This document shows, piece after piece, positions 23,003 through 30,137 of a DNA stretch of 30,137 bases. The DNA is from Spirochaetales bacterium (lineage in GTDB: Bacteria > Spirochaetota > Spirochaetia > DSM-27196 > PWMO01): contig SKLB01000320.1 in NCBI GenBank assembly GCA_007123465.1, positions 1 through 30,137 of the forward strand, given 5' to 3'. Both the position numbers and the translations under genes were made by a program. Under the pieces are notes generated by a model. The model made no database searches. It was given only the letters and a program-made list of their open reading frames with translations, and had not been told where the DNA came from. Each line of letters starts with the position of its first letter. The first letter of the stretch is position 1.

Positions 23003-26000
23003 ATGAGTGACAAAATGCAGTTACTGCCGTTCGGGCAGTTATTGACGAGAATAATGGAAGAATACCGTGCTTCGCGGTCGGTGTTCGGCCTGCACGAGAG
23101 CCTCTGGTACCGCAAGGCCGATCAGCGCCGCGTATCGATCATGCGCGAGCAATGCGATCTGCCGCTCGGCCCCGCCGCCGGCCCGCACACACAGCTTTCG
23201 CAGAACATCGTTGCGGCCTACCTGAGCGGCAGCCGTTTCATCGAGCTCAAGACGGTTCAGATCCTCGACTCGTTGGAGATCGAGAAGCCGTGCATCGACG
23301 CCGCCGACGAGGCCTACAACACCGAGTGGTCCACCGAGCTCAGTCTCGACAAAGCGTGGCAGGAGTACGCGCGCGCCTGGATAGCGCTGCATCTGATCGA
23401 GGAGCTGTGGGGGCTCGGTGGCAGCCGGACCGGCAGCGATGGACGATCGTTTATCTTCAACATGAGCGTTGGCTACAACATGGAGGGCATCGAGCAGCAG
23501 CGGATGCAGCAGTTCATCGGGCGTATGACAGACCCTCGCGGCGAGGTGCTGTTTCAGGGCTGGCTGGACGAGATGGAATCGATGCTGCCCGACCTGCTCG
23601 CCGGTAGCGGGCTGGAGCTTGCGCCGGATGCTGCCGCCCGCGTACGCGAGCGGGCAGCCAGCCCGATCTGCAGCAGCGTTACGTTGTCCACCATGCACGG
23701 TTGTCCGCCCGACGAGATCGAGTCGATCTGCCGCTACATGCTCAGCGAGAAGCGGCTCGATACCTACGTCAAGCTGAATCCGACACTGCTGGGTTTTCAC
23801 GACGTGCGTTCGATTCTGGACGGCTTGGGCTACGATTACGTGCAACTCGACCGCGACGGCTTCGATCACGACCTGAAGTACCACGACGCTGTCGGCATCC
23901 TGAAGCGCCTGCGCCGGCACGCCGGTTCGGTCGGACGCGGCTTTGGCGTCAAGCTGACCAATACGCTGGCGGTGCGCAACAATCGCCATCAGCTGCCGGG
24001 CGATCAGATGTATCTCTCCGGACGGGCGCTCTACCCGCTGGCAATCAATCTGGCGGCCCGGCTGTCGCGGGAGTTCGACGGTGATCTGCCGATCTCGTAC
24101 TGCGCCGGAATAACCGTTCACAACGCCGCCGCTGTGCTGAGTACGGGGATCCGTCCATTGACCCTGTGCACGGTGCTGCTCAAGCCCGGCGGCTACGGGC
24201 GCCAGCTGCAGATCGCTCGCCAGCTGGAACAGGTGGCGGACTGGCAGACTGAACGGATCGATGTTGACGCGCTGACGCGTCTGGCCGAGCAGGCGCTCGG
24301 CGATCGCACCGTGCACAAGCGCTTTCGCGGCACCGACCAGGTGCGCATCAACGCTGAGTTGCCGGTCTACGATTGCTACCAGGCGCCGTGTGTGGCGGCG
24401 TGCCCTATCGGCCAGCACGTGCCGGAGTACATCCGTCTGGTGGGCGAAGAGCGCTATCGCGAAGCTCTGGAGCTGATCTACGAGCGCAACGCTCTGCCGT
24501 CGATCACCGGCCACATTTGTGATCATCAATGCCAGTTTGCCTGCACGCGGCTGGATTACGAGGGCTGTCTCAATATTCGTGAGTTGAAGAAGATTGCGGT
24601 TGAGCGCGGAACAGAAGAGTATCGCCGCGGGCGCGAGAAGCCCAGGGTTACGCGCAGTGCAAAGTGCGCGGTTATCGGCGCCGGGCCGGCGGGGCTGTCG
24701 GCAGCCTGTTTCCTTGCGCGCGAGGGATTCGCGGTAACCGTGTTTGAGCGTGAAGCAAACGCCGGTGGCGTAGTTCGCAACGTCATCCCGCATTTTCGTC
24801 TCCCGGTCGAGGCAATCGATCGCGATATCGAGTTCATCGCTGCCGAAGGCGTGGAGTTTGTGTTCGGTGCGGATCGGCGCCTGACAGCCGCGGCGCTGCG
24901 CGAGAAGGGATACGGGCCAATTTTTGTGGCCATCGGCGCCGAGGTCGGAACCGAACTGGAGTTGCGCGGTGACACATCGCGGCTGATGCGCTCGCTTGAT
25001 TTCCTGTGGGGCTACCGCGGTAATCAGAAGGTAGTGAATGTTGGCTCGAAGGTGGTGGTGGTAGGCGGCGGCAACACCGCCATGGATGCTGCACGCGCAG
25101 CGGTTACCCTGCCGGGGGTAACGCAGGTGAGCGTACTCTATCGCCGCAGTGAAGCCGAAATGCCCGCTGACCGCGAGGAGTACGAGAACGCCCTCGCCGA
25201 CGGAGTAACGTTCCATTTCCTGCGCAATCCCGAGGAGATTGGTCCAGACGGCGAGCTCAGCGTACGCGTGATGGAGCTCGGTGAGCCCGACGCTTCCGGG
25301 CGTCGGCGTCCGCAAGCCACCGATGCAACCGAGACAATGGCCGCCGACACGCTGATTAGCGCTATCGGTGAACGGGTTGACCGGCAGGTGCTCAGCGAAT
25401 TCGGTATTCCGCTGGATGACGCGGGGTTCGCGCAGACCAATCCGCAAACGCTCGAGACGCAGCTGGACGATGTCTACCTCGGCGGAGATGCGCGCAGTGG
25501 ACCCTCCACGGTGGTGCAGTGCATCGCCTCCGGCCGACGCGCCGCGGATGCAATAACACGCAAGTCCGATGCCGCCTGGCGGCGCGATGAGAAGCTGCCG
25601 CGGTTTGACCTGCAGCGGCAGCTGGAACAGATCAGCCGGCGCAAGATCTCCATTGTTGAGCAGCCCGATCCCCGCAGCTACAGCGACGCGGGGCAGTTTG
25701 CCGCTACCGAGTACCGCCGTTGCCTGGAGTGCAGCTACGTCTGCAACAAATGTGTCGAGGTTTGTCCAAACCGCGCCAACATTACCGTGCCGACCGCCTC
25801 AGACCGTCTGTTCAAAGATCCGTTCCAGATTGTGCATCTGGATGCCTGTTGCAACGAATGCGGTAACTGCGGACATTTCTGTCCCTGGAGCGAAAAAGTG
25901 CCGTACCGCGACAAGCCCACGCTGTTCAGTTCGCGCCAGGACTTTGACAGCAGCCAGAACGACGGCTGGCTGCTGCAAGGCGATAGTGTCTGGACGCGCC

Positions 26001-26170
26001 TGGGCGGTGTAGTCGCGCAGCAACCGTTGCGCAACGGCAGGATCGAGGATGGAACGGATGGGACCGCAGCCGGCGGCTCTTCGGCCGATGCCGAGCGCTT
26101 GCGGCGTCTGTTCGAAATCCTGTATCAGCAGCGGCCGCAGCTGTTTACGCAGATGGAGGCCATGCGATGA
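23003..26170 (+). CDS. ygfK: YgfK-type Fe-S flavoprotein oxidoreductase
   Basis: A 1055-residue multidomain oxidoreductase. Residues about 1-430 resemble a dihydroorotate-dehydrogenase-like TIM barrel. About 455-545 form a GltD-like iron-sulfur region (CYQAPCVAACPIGQHV and the CDHQCQFAC cluster). The FAD-binding GAGPAGLSAACFLA begins near 557, and an NAD(P) site VVVVGGGNTAMDAA near 684. The C-terminus carries ferredoxin-type clusters (CLECSYVCNKCVEVCP near 907, CCNECGNCGHFCPW near 950). The E. coli homologue is annotated as a putative selenate reductase/Fe-S subunit. In purine clusters it probably moves electrons between NAD(P)H and a purine-ring reduction or the molybdenum hydroxylases; this is inferred. 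ATG 23003 has AGGAG 7 bases upstream. It overlaps ssnA by 4 bp (ATGA). Confidence 0.93.
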   Translation: MSDKMQLLPFGQLLTRIMEEYRASRSVFGLHESLWYRKADQRRVSIMREQCDLPLGPAAGPHTQLSQNIVAAYLSGSRFIELKTVQILDSLEIEKPCIDAADEAYNTEWSTELSLDKAWQEYARAWIALHLIEELWGLGGSRTGSDGRSFIFNMSVGYNMEGIEQQRMQQFIGRMTDPRGEVLFQGWLDEMESMLPDLLAGSGLELAPDAAARVRERAASPICSSVTLSTMHGCPPDEIESICRYMLSEKRLDTYVKLNPTLLGFHDVRSILDGLGYDYVQLDRDGFDHDLKYHDAVGILKRLRRHAGSVGRGFGVKLTNTLAVRNNRHQLPGDQMYLSGRALYPLAINLAARLSREFDGDLPISYCAGITVHNAAAVLSTGIRPLTLCTVLLKPGGYGRQLQIARQLEQVADWQTERIDVDALTRLAEQALGDRTVHKRFRGTDQVRINAELPVYDCYQAPCVAACPIGQHVPEYIRLVGEERYREALELIYERNALPSITGHICDHQCQFACTRLDYEGCLNIRELKKIAVERGTEEYRRGREKPRVTRSAKCAVIGAGPAGLSAACFLAREGFAVTVFEREANAGGVVRNVIPHFRLPVEAIDRDIEFIAAEGVEFVFGADRRLTAAALREKGYGPIFVAIGAEVGTELELRGDTSRLMRSLDFLWGYRGNQKVVNVGSKVVVVGGGNTAMDAARAAVTLPGVTQVSVLYRRSEAEMPADREEYENALADGVTFHFLRNPEEIGPDGELSVRVMELGEPDASGRRRPQATDATETMAADTLISAIGERVDRQVLSEFGIPLDDAGFAQTNPQTLETQLDDVYLGGDARSGPSTVVQCIASGRRAADAITRKSDAAWRRDEKLPRFDLQRQLEQISRRKISIVEQPDPRSYSDAGQFAATEYRRCLECSYVCNKCVEVCPNRANITVPTASDRLFKDPFQIVHLDACCNECGNCGHFCPWSEKVPYRDKPTLFSSRQDFDSSQNDGWLLQGDSVWTRLGGVVAQQPLRNGRIEDGTDGTAAGGSSADAERLRRLFEILYQQRPQLFTQMEAMR

Positions 26171-27510
26171 TTCTGATCAGGAACGCTACCGCGCTGGAGT
26201 TTGATCCGCCGCGCATTCGGCATAACGTCGATATTGTCATCGAGGGCGATTGCATCAAGGCGGTGGGCACACAAGCAGAAATCGCCGCGGCCCTGTCCGG
26301 AACCAAGCCGGATAAAATCATCGAGGCCGATGGCCGCTTGGTCTATCCGGGGATTGTCTGCAGCCATCACCACTACTACTCGGGGCTGGCGCGCGGTATC
26401 ATGGCCAGAATCGGTCCGACCCCCGATTTTGTGACTGTTCTCAAGAATCTGTGGTGGCGTCTGGACCGAGCGGTTACCGAGGAGAGCCTCTACGCATCGG
26501 CGATGGTCTGCAATCTGGACGCCATCCGCGCCGGCACAACCGCGGTCATCGACCACCACGCCAGTCCCGGCTTCATCGCGGGCTCGCTGGATACCCTGCG
26601 GCGCGCGTTCGAGACCGTTGGTATTCGCGGCGCCAGCTGCTACGAGGTCACCGATCGCCACGGGCGCGCCGACATGCTGGCCGGGGTTCAGGAAAACATT
26701 GATTTTGCGCGCCGCATAGACGCCGCAAAGGCTGACGGCAGCTGGAGCGGGCTGTTTGAGTGCCACGTGGGCGGGCACGCACCGTTTACGCTGCCTGAAG
26801 AGGGGCTGGAAGCGATTGGCGAGGCGCTGCGCACCACCGGGCGCGGGCTGCACCTGCACGTGGCCGAAGGGGCGTTTGACGTCAGCCATTCGCACCTGGT
26901 TTACGGCAGCGATATTGTGCCGCGGCTGGACCGCCATGGGCTGCTGGATTCCAGAACCATTCTGGCGCACGCGATCTTTCTCAACTCCGAGGAGATCGAG
27001 CTGCTGAATCAGCGCGATGTGTTCCTGGTGCATAACGCCCGCAGCAACATGAACAACGGCGTAGGCTACAATAGCCGGCTGCCACAATACCGCAACGTTG
27101 CGCTTGGCAGCGACGGGATCGGCGGCGACATGTTTACCGAACTCAAACACGCCTATTTCAAGCACAAGGACGCGCACGGACCGTGGTGGCCGGCAGACTT
27201 CCTGAAGGCGCTGGCGGCGGGCAACCGCATCCTCGAACGTAACTTCGGCGCCAAATTCGGTCGGCTGGAGCCCGGCTACCGTGCCGATATTGTGATTGCC
27301 GACTACGACCCGCCCACGCCGCTGCTGGCGGATAACATCGCCGGGCACCTGGTGTTCGGCATGGACGCTTCAATTACGCGCAGCGTGATCATCGGCGGCA
27401 AACTTGTCTACGAAGAGCGCGAGTTTCCGTTTGACACCGCCGAGATCTACCGCGACGCCCGCCAACAGGCCGAGCAGCTGTGGCAGCGCATGGACGCCAT
27501 TCAACCGTAA
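26167..27510 (+). CDS. ssnA: SsnA-type aminohydrolase
   Basis: A 447-residue amidohydrolase of the chlorohydrolase/guanine-deaminase superfamily. The first metal motif is SHHHYYSGL near residue 66, followed by HLHVAEG (about 235), LAHAI (near 265) and GSDGIGGDM (near 319), where the Asp completes the metal site. E. coli SsnA is about 442 residues. In purine-degrading anaerobes it belongs to the core genes, and the family usually hydrolyses an exocyclic amine or a ring amidine, so it may deaminate guanine-like or ring-reduced intermediates (inference). ATG 26167 overlaps the ygfK stop (ATGA), so it is translationally coupled and cotranscribed. The permease gene follows 96 bp later with its own promoter. 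Confidence 0.93.
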   Translation: MILIRNATALEFDPPRIRHNVDIVIEGDCIKAVGTQAEIAAALSGTKPDKIIEADGRLVYPGIVCSHHHYYSGLARGIMARIGPTPDFVTVLKNLWWRLDRAVTEESLYASAMVCNLDAIRAGTTAVIDHHASPGFIAGSLDTLRRAFETVGIRGASCYEVTDRHGRADMLAGVQENIDFARRIDAAKADGSWSGLFECHVGGHAPFTLPEEGLEAIGEALRTTGRGLHLHVAEGAFDVSHSHLVYGSDIVPRLDRHGLLDSRTILAHAIFLNSEEIELLNQRDVFLVHNARSNMNNGVGYNSRLPQYRNVALGSDGIGGDMFTELKHAYFKHKDAHGPWWPADFLKALAAGNRILERNFGAKFGRLEPGYRADIVIADYDPPTPLLADNIAGHLVFGMDASITRSVIIGGKLVYEEREFPFDTAEIYRDARQQAEQLWQRMDAIQP

Positions 27511-27534
27511 TGCAGCATCAGTGAAATAATTGTC

Positions 27535-27564
27535 TTTACAAGTCAGCAATTTGGCGCTTATACT
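27535..27564 (+). promoter_or_regulatory. Promoter of the purine permease-mogA unit
   Basis: TTTACA (27535-27540) and TATACT (27559-27564) are 18 bp apart, placing transcription about 27571 and leaving a 36-nt leader with a clear GGAGAA ribosome site. No riboswitch-like fold is visible in this short leader. Confidence 0.55.
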
Positions 27565-27606
27565 GGCTACCGGCAAATCCTGGCACTTCTTATGGGAGAA
27601 ACGAGT

Positions 27607-29031
27607 ATGAGCGACGAGCAGAGCACTGGTAGCGGAATTGTCGATCTGATTTATCGGCTGGAGGACCGCCCGCAAGCCGGTAAGGCGGTAGTTGCCGCGC
27701 TGCAGCATCTGGCGGCTATCTTTATTGGTATTGTGACGCCGGCTATAGTAATCTCCGGTGCTCTGGGGTTTGATCCGTCGATGAGGGCGTATCTGGTATC
27801 GATGTCGCTGCTGGTGTCCGGAGTGGCTACCTATATCCAGATCCGCAAGTTTGGACCGGTTGGCTCGGGGCTGCTCTCGATACAGGGTACCAGTTTCACG
27901 TTTCTGGCCACGATCATCGCGATTGGTTTCTACATCAAGAACCAGGGCGGATCACAGGAGCAGATCATGGCAGCGATCATCGGAACCTGTCTGATCACCG
28001 CCCCGGTTGAGATGATCTTCAGCCGCTTTATACCCTTTCTGCGCAGAATCATTACGCCGCTGATCAGCGGTACCGTTGTGCTGTTGATCGGGATCAACCT
28101 GATCACGGTGGGCATACGCGACGCCGGCGGAGGTGCATGGCTGCTGGCCAACCGACCTGAGGCGTTTGCCTCGGCGCAGAATCTGATACTGGCCGGGATC
28201 GTCCTGGCGGGTATTGTGGTGTTCAGCCGCAGCAGGAACATCTGGCTGCGGATGGGATCAATCTTTCTGGGGATGATGCTGGGCTACGTGGTTGCGATGT
28301 TTCTTGGTATTGTCGATATCACCGCGATCGGTCAGATGAGCGTGGTAACGCCGCCAATACCCTTCCGCTACGGGATTTCGATCGCGTGGCCCTACGTGCT
28401 GCCGATGGCGCTGCTCTACCTGATCACAACGGTTGAATCAATTGGTGACCTGACCGCTACCAGCATGATCTCCGGTGAACCGGTGGAGGGCAAGACCTAT
28501 ATCGACCGCATCGCCGGCGGTATTCTTGGAGACGGCGTCAACTCCGCAATTGCGGCGGTTTTCAACAGTTTCCCCAACACCACGTTCAGCCAGAACAACG
28601 GTGTAATCCAGATGACTGGTGTCGCCAGCCGCTACGTTGGTTACTTCATCGCGCTGTTTCTGGCGCTGTTCGGCATCTTCCCGATTGTCGGCGGTGTTTT
28701 CAGCATTATCCCGCCGCCGGTTATCGGTGGTGCCATGCTGGTCATGGCTGGCACAATCGCCGCCAGCGGCATCCGGATCATCTCGACGTCGACGTTCAAT
28801 CGCCGCGGGGTGCTGATCATAGCCATCAGCCTCGGCCTCGGGCTCGGAGTGGTATTCACCCCTGAGATTCTCAATCCGTTCTCGGATTTCTTCCGCTCGA
28901 TGTTTGCCAGCCCGATTACCACCGGCGGCTTGACTGCAATCCTCTTGAACATCGTGCTGCCGCGTGAGATCTCCAGGCAGAAGATTTCGCCGGATCCTTC
29001 GCAGGATGTGATGGGCCTGCAGGAGGGCTGA
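27607..29031 (+). CDS. xanQ: NCS2 family purine/xanthine permease
   Basis: A 474-residue membrane transporter with about 14 hydrophobic segments of the nucleobase-cation symporter-2 family. LQHLAAIFIG near residue 32 is the conserved helix-1 QH motif, TTVESIGD near 277 holds the essential glutamate that contacts the purine, and FSQNNGVIQMTGVASR near 325 is the NCS2 signature. XanQ, UapA (xanthine/urate) and UraA (uracil) share these, and the neighbouring ssnA/xdh genes favour xanthine or urate. The start is ATG 27607 with GGAGAA 6 bases before; an upstream frame starting at 27592 is less likely. It ends 8 bp before mogA, so the two are probably cotranscribed. Confidence 0.92.
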   Translation: MSDEQSTGSGIVDLIYRLEDRPQAGKAVVAALQHLAAIFIGIVTPAIVISGALGFDPSMRAYLVSMSLLVSGVATYIQIRKFGPVGSGLLSIQGTSFTFLATIIAIGFYIKNQGGSQEQIMAAIIGTCLITAPVEMIFSRFIPFLRRIITPLISGTVVLLIGINLITVGIRDAGGGAWLLANRPEAFASAQNLILAGIVLAGIVVFSRSRNIWLRMGSIFLGMMLGYVVAMFLGIVDITAIGQMSVVTPPIPFRYGISIAWPYVLPMALLYLITTVESIGDLTATSMISGEPVEGKTYIDRIAGGILGDGVNSAIAAVFNSFPNTTFSQNNGVIQMTGVASRYVGYFIALFLALFGIFPIVGGVFSIIPPPVIGGAMLVMAGTIAASGIRIISTSTFNRRGVLIIAISLGLGLGVVFTPEILNPFSDFFRSMFASPITTGGLTAILLNIVLPREISRQKISPDPSQDVMGLQEG

Positions 29032-29039
29032 GCGGCGGC

Positions 29040-29576
29040 ATGCAAGCAGTGCCAATCGGGATAGTGACCGTCTCGGACCGCGCCAGCAGCGGTGACTACG
29101 TTGACCGCGGCGGGCCGGCGGTCAAGCAGTGGCTTGAGTCGGCTCTGAGCAGCGAGTGGAGCGCCTTGACGCGGATTGTGCCCGATGGAATCCCCGCAAT
29201 CCGGCACGTAATCGAGGAATTGTGCGACAGCGAGAGCTGCGCGCTGGTTGTTACCACCGGTGGAACCGGCCCGGCGCCGCGCGACGTTACCCCCGAAGCA
29301 ACCGAGGCTGCGTGCAGCCGGATGCTTCCGGGGTTTGGTGAACTGATGCGCGTGGTGTCGCTGAGGTCGGTGCCAACGGCGATCCTGTCGCGGCAGACCG
29401 CCGGGGTGCGCGGAAAATCGCTGGTGATAAACCTGCCGGGGAATCCGCCGGCGATAGCAGACTGCCTGGCTGCGGTGTTTGCCGCGGTACCCTACGCTAT
29501 CGAGCTTATCGGCGGGCCACGGCTGGAGACCAACCCGACGGTGGTGCAGGCGTATCGCCCGCCACACGCTCGCTGA
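29040..29576 (+). CDS. mogA: Molybdopterin adenylyltransferase MogA
   Basis: A 178-residue enzyme that adenylylates molybdopterin before molybdate insertion. TTGGTGPAPRDVTPEAT (72-88) holds the MoaB/Mog signature and binding loop, and LVINLPGNPPAIADCL (about 126-141) is the second conserved block with the MoeA/MogA glycine-proline loop. In the window it supplies cofactor for the two molybdenum hydroxylases. It starts 8 bp after the permease stop; the AGGAGG lies in the permease 3' end with a long 13-base spacing, so initiation may be weak or coupled. It ends 4 bp from the convergent moaE stop. Confidence 0.93.
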   Translation: MQAVPIGIVTVSDRASSGDYVDRGGPAVKQWLESALSSEWSALTRIVPDGIPAIRHVIEELCDSESCALVVTTGGTGPAPRDVTPEATEAACSRMLPGFGELMRVVSLRSVPTAILSRQTAGVRGKSLVINLPGNPPAIADCLAAVFAAVPYAIELIGGPRLETNPTVVQAYRPPHAR

Positions 29577-29580
29577 AGCG

Positions 29581-30051
29581 CTAGCGGTTTACTTTCCAGC
29601 TCGATTGCCGGCTGGTGGTGATCTCACGACCGTAGATCGGCACTTCCTGTTTGATCGCTTCCAGAATGGCGCGCGACGCGCGGTAAGCCTGGTCGCGGTG
29701 GCCGGTAGCTACTGCAATCAACAGCGACGCTCCGCCAACCGGAACGTAGCCGAGGCTGTGACGCACCTCGACGTCGATCAGTTCTATCTGGCCTGATACA
29801 CGTTTGATCACTGTCTTTAAGGCCTGCAGCGCCATGCTGCGGTGCGCGGTGTACTCGATACCAGCCACGGTGCCGGCGTCAATCCGGTCGGCACGCACCT
29901 GCCCGAGGAACACCAGCTCTGCGCCAACAGCGCTGTTTGCCGCAAAGCGCTGGTAACACGCCGTTAGGGCTTGTGGGGCAATCGGCCCCTCAACGAAGAG
30001 CGCTTCGGGGTCCAGACAATCCGCAGGAAGTGGAGTGTTGCCGCCGGCCAC
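29581..30051 (-). CDS. moaE: Molybdopterin synthase catalytic subunit MoaE
   Basis: A 156-residue protein that adds two sulfurs, delivered by MoaD, to precursor Z (cyclic pyranopterin monophosphate). Conserved blocks are GAELVFLGQVR (44-53), IEYTAHRSMA, RHSLGYVPVG and ATGHRDQAYRASRAILEAIKQ. Lys134 corresponds to E. coli Lys119, but the residue equivalent to catalytic Lys126 (in the WK-x-E segment) is Gly141 in YGRE. GTG start at 30051 lies 2 bp after the moaD stop, so the two are one operon. The ribosome site falls in the moaD end (GGGCGGC) and is weak. The family assignment is firm despite the changed residue. Confidence 0.9.
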   Translation of the reverse strand: MAGGNTPLPADCLDPEALFVEGPIAPQALTACYQRFAANSAVGAELVFLGQVRADRIDAGTVAGIEYTAHRSMALQALKTVIKRVSGQIELIDVEVRHSLGYVPVGGASLLIAVATGHRDQAYRASRAILEAIKQEVPIYGREITTSRQSSWKVNR

Positions 30052-30053
30052 GC

Positions 30054-30137
30054 TCAGCCGCCCGAGAACGCCGGCAGCAGCGCAATCTCGCGTGCCTGCT
30101 CGATGCTGTCGCCGCCATCACGAAACGCTTCGTCCAC
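30054..30137 (-). CDS. moaD: Molybdopterin synthase sulfur carrier MoaD, 3' end only
   Basis: Only 27 residues before the stop are in the window; the gene continues past the right edge on the minus strand. They end with EIALLPAFSGG, the ubiquitin-like C-terminus whose terminal GG is thiocarboxylated to donate sulfur to MoaE. The stop at 30054-30056 lies 2 bp from the moaE start, confirming the moaD-moaE operon. Confidence 0.85.
   Translation of the reverse strand: MDEAFRDGGDSIEQAREIALLPAFSGG

Noticed and set aside
23039..25447. 802-codon open frame on the minus strand opposite ygfK
   Set aside because: It lies entirely inside the recognised ygfK reading frame, has no family match, and reflects the high-GC codon bias of the opposite strand.
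26125..27348. 407-codon minus-strand frame opposite ssnA
   Set aside because: Antisense shadow of ssnA with no recognisable domain; ssnA has clear metal motifs.

Overview
The window is a GC-rich, gene-dense bacterial chromosome segment with no rRNA, tRNA, CRISPR array or insertion sequence that I could recognise. The gene content points to an anaerobe or facultative anaerobe that uses purines as a nitrogen, carbon or energy source. A spirochaete is my low-confidence guess, based only on the look of the isocitrate/isopropylmalate-type dehydrogenase and the operon style. No taxonomic marker is present.

Left part (1-8960): the 3' end of a CdaA-like diadenylate cyclase domain gene is cut by the window edge. 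A small membrane/winged-helix protein and a divergent isocitrate/isopropylmalate-type dehydrogenase follow. On the minus strand lies a ferric-iron ABC transport operon (binding protein, fused permease, ATPase) that runs into a DtxR-type regulator and a TrmH-type RNA methyltransferase through short overlaps. Its promoter carries a perfect inverted repeat at the predicted transcription start. Next comes leuA, preceded by a previously unlisted leader: a strong promoter, a 34-codon leucine-rich leader peptide and an intrinsic terminator, which together form a leucine attenuator. Two perfect palindromes (41 and 26 bp) separate leuA from the next operon.

Central and right part (8959-29031): a purine/uric-acid degradation cluster of the E. 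coli yge-ygf-ssnA type, arranged in divergent blocks. Minus block: molybdenum hydroxylase large subunit, 2Fe-2S subunit, FAD subunit, SDR oxidoreductase. Plus: ygeX (diaminopropionate ammonia-lyase). Minus: ygeW (carbamoyltransferase-like). Plus: an extra PLP-dependent fold-type II enzyme of unknown substrate. Minus block: hyuA-type amidohydrolase, ygeY-type peptidase, fused 2Fe-2S/Mo hydroxylase (XdhD-like). Plus block: ygfK, ssnA, an NCS2 xanthine/uracil-type permease and mogA. At the right edge moaE and the end of moaD run on the minus strand.

How they fit together (known cluster type plus inference): the permease imports the purine. The molybdenum hydroxylases, whose cofactor is served by mogA/moaE/moaD, and YgfK adjust its redox state. 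SsnA, HyuA and YgeY open and trim the rings, YgeW handles a carbamoyl group, and YgeX turns 2,3-diaminopropionate into pyruvate and ammonia. Several first genes (ygeX, ygeW, hyuA, the leu leader) have a -10 box placed so that the start codon lies at or within about 3 nt of the predicted transcription start and lack a Shine-Dalgarno sequence, which suggests leaderless mRNAs. Genes inside operons have good Shine-Dalgarno sequences.
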